A stretch of 14,188 nt of DNA, taken from NCBI GenBank assembly GCA_043760535.1, contig JAYUOV010000140.1:1-14188 (forward strand), in the 5' to 3' direction. Shown in pieces: positions 13,831-14,188 of the stretch. The notes under the pieces were generated by a model. That model saw only the letters and a program-made list of their open reading frames with translations, searched no databases and was not told the origin of the DNA. A program made the translations under genes and the position numbers. The DNA comes from JAZKFT01 sp043760535. GTDB lineage: Bacteria > Bacteroidota > Bacteroidia > Chitinophagales > Chitinophagaceae. Positions within the stretch are counted from its first letter, which is position 1. Every line of letters begins with the position of its first letter.

Positions 13831-14188
13831 ATGAAAACATTTTTTAGCATAGTAATGGCAGCTATTTTATTATTGGCTTGTTCGCCTTCCAAAAAAATAC
13901 CAATTGTAACAACTACTATCGATGCAAACCTCAAAGTAGCGCCTTCTGTTGTTACCGAAAAACCCTTTAGCAAGCCAGTAATTCCCAGCACCCCAGGCAT
14001 GAAAATGTTTACCATTAATGGCAAATGGAAACTAGAGTCAAGTTCTGAAAAAGACTTTAGCCAGATGGAAGCTAAATCAATGCCCGAATTAAGTTTTAAT
14101 GAAACGGATAAAAAAGTAATAGGGTTTACAGGTTGTAATCGTTTCGACGCCTTTTTTTTTACCATGGGCGAACAATTTAACTTTAGCC
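13831..14188 (+). CDS. META/HslJ-domain lipoprotein, cut by the window edge
   Basis: The first 119 codons are present and no stop is reached. MKTFFSIVMAAILLLAC is a lipoprotein signal with Cys17 and SPSKK after it. A linker rich in Pro, Thr and Val (about 22-57) leads to NGKWKLESSS (63-72), where a META (HslJ-like) domain begins, followed by MPELSFNETDKKVIGF (84-99) and GCNRF (101-105), the GCN motif of the family. Such proteins occur in cell envelopes; HslJ is linked to heat shock and novobiocin resistance in Escherichia coli, but the role here is open. A short AAGG lies 5 bp before the ATG. The gene is divergent from the unknown lipoprotein, and 164 bp separate them. A poly-T run encodes FFF at 107-109. 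Confidence 0.85.
   Translation, partial: MKTFFSIVMAAILLLACSPSKKIPIVTTTIDANLKVAPSVVTEKPFSKPVIPSTPGMKMFTINGKWKLESSSEKDFSQMEAKSMPELSFNETDKKVIGFTGCNRFDAFFFTMGEQFNFS

Noticed and set aside
5035..14188. Canonical Bacteroidota promoters (TTTG, about 19-21 bp, TAnnTTTG) upstream of the genes
   Set aside because: Only one-mismatch -7 boxes with wrong or missing -33 partners were found by eye, so none is annotated as a promoter.

Overview
The window looks like chromosomal DNA of a Bacteroidota member, probably a Chitinophagaceae-like organism. This is inferred from the AT-rich composition, weak Shine-Dalgarno sequences, SGC/SCKKK-type lipoprotein signals, a secreted protein with NVGIGT repeats, an N-terminal domain of the large Bacteroidota secreted proteins, a Uup-type ABC-F protein and a DHCW-type cupin. 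Most genes are on the minus strand; only an esterase lipoprotein and a partial META-domain lipoprotein are on the plus strand. There is no prophage, rRNA, tRNA or CRISPR array.

Layout from left to right: a dispersed repeat element cut by the window edge (1-177); a terminator and a secreted NVGIGT/coiled-coil protein (minus); a start-less C-terminal gene fragment; an alpha/beta-hydrolase lipoprotein (plus); an unknown 142-aa protein, glutaminyl-tRNA synthetase, a nonsense-mutated HigA-like antitoxin remnant, a Uup-like ABC-F ATPase, a hotdog thioesterase, a POTRA-less Omp85-type barrel and a small secreted protein (all minus); a 175-bp MITE-like element; a GT35 glucan-phosphorylase-like protein, a cupin and an unknown lipoprotein (all minus); and a META/HslJ lipoprotein running off the right edge (plus). 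The genes do not form one pathway. Most are separated by over 100 bp and several are followed by hairpins, so they look like single transcription units for housekeeping (GlnRS, ABC-F), envelope (lipoproteins, barrel, secreted proteins) and storage-glucan metabolism.

The unusual content is mainly between the genes. (1) The element at 9974-10148 has perfect 15-bp terminal inverted repeats and a 5-bp ATACT target duplication, and a second copy occupies positions 1-177. A rearranged relative of its core lies at 7431-7490. (2) Four tandem arrays with an 8-bp period (3260-3331, 5384-5439, 12471-12518, 12597-12692) all fit one degenerate octamer, TTNANNNG or its complement CNNNTNAA. They lie tight against gene ends. 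(3) The GT35 protein has threonine where phosphorylases carry the PLP-binding lysine. (4) Several decaying gene pieces are visible.
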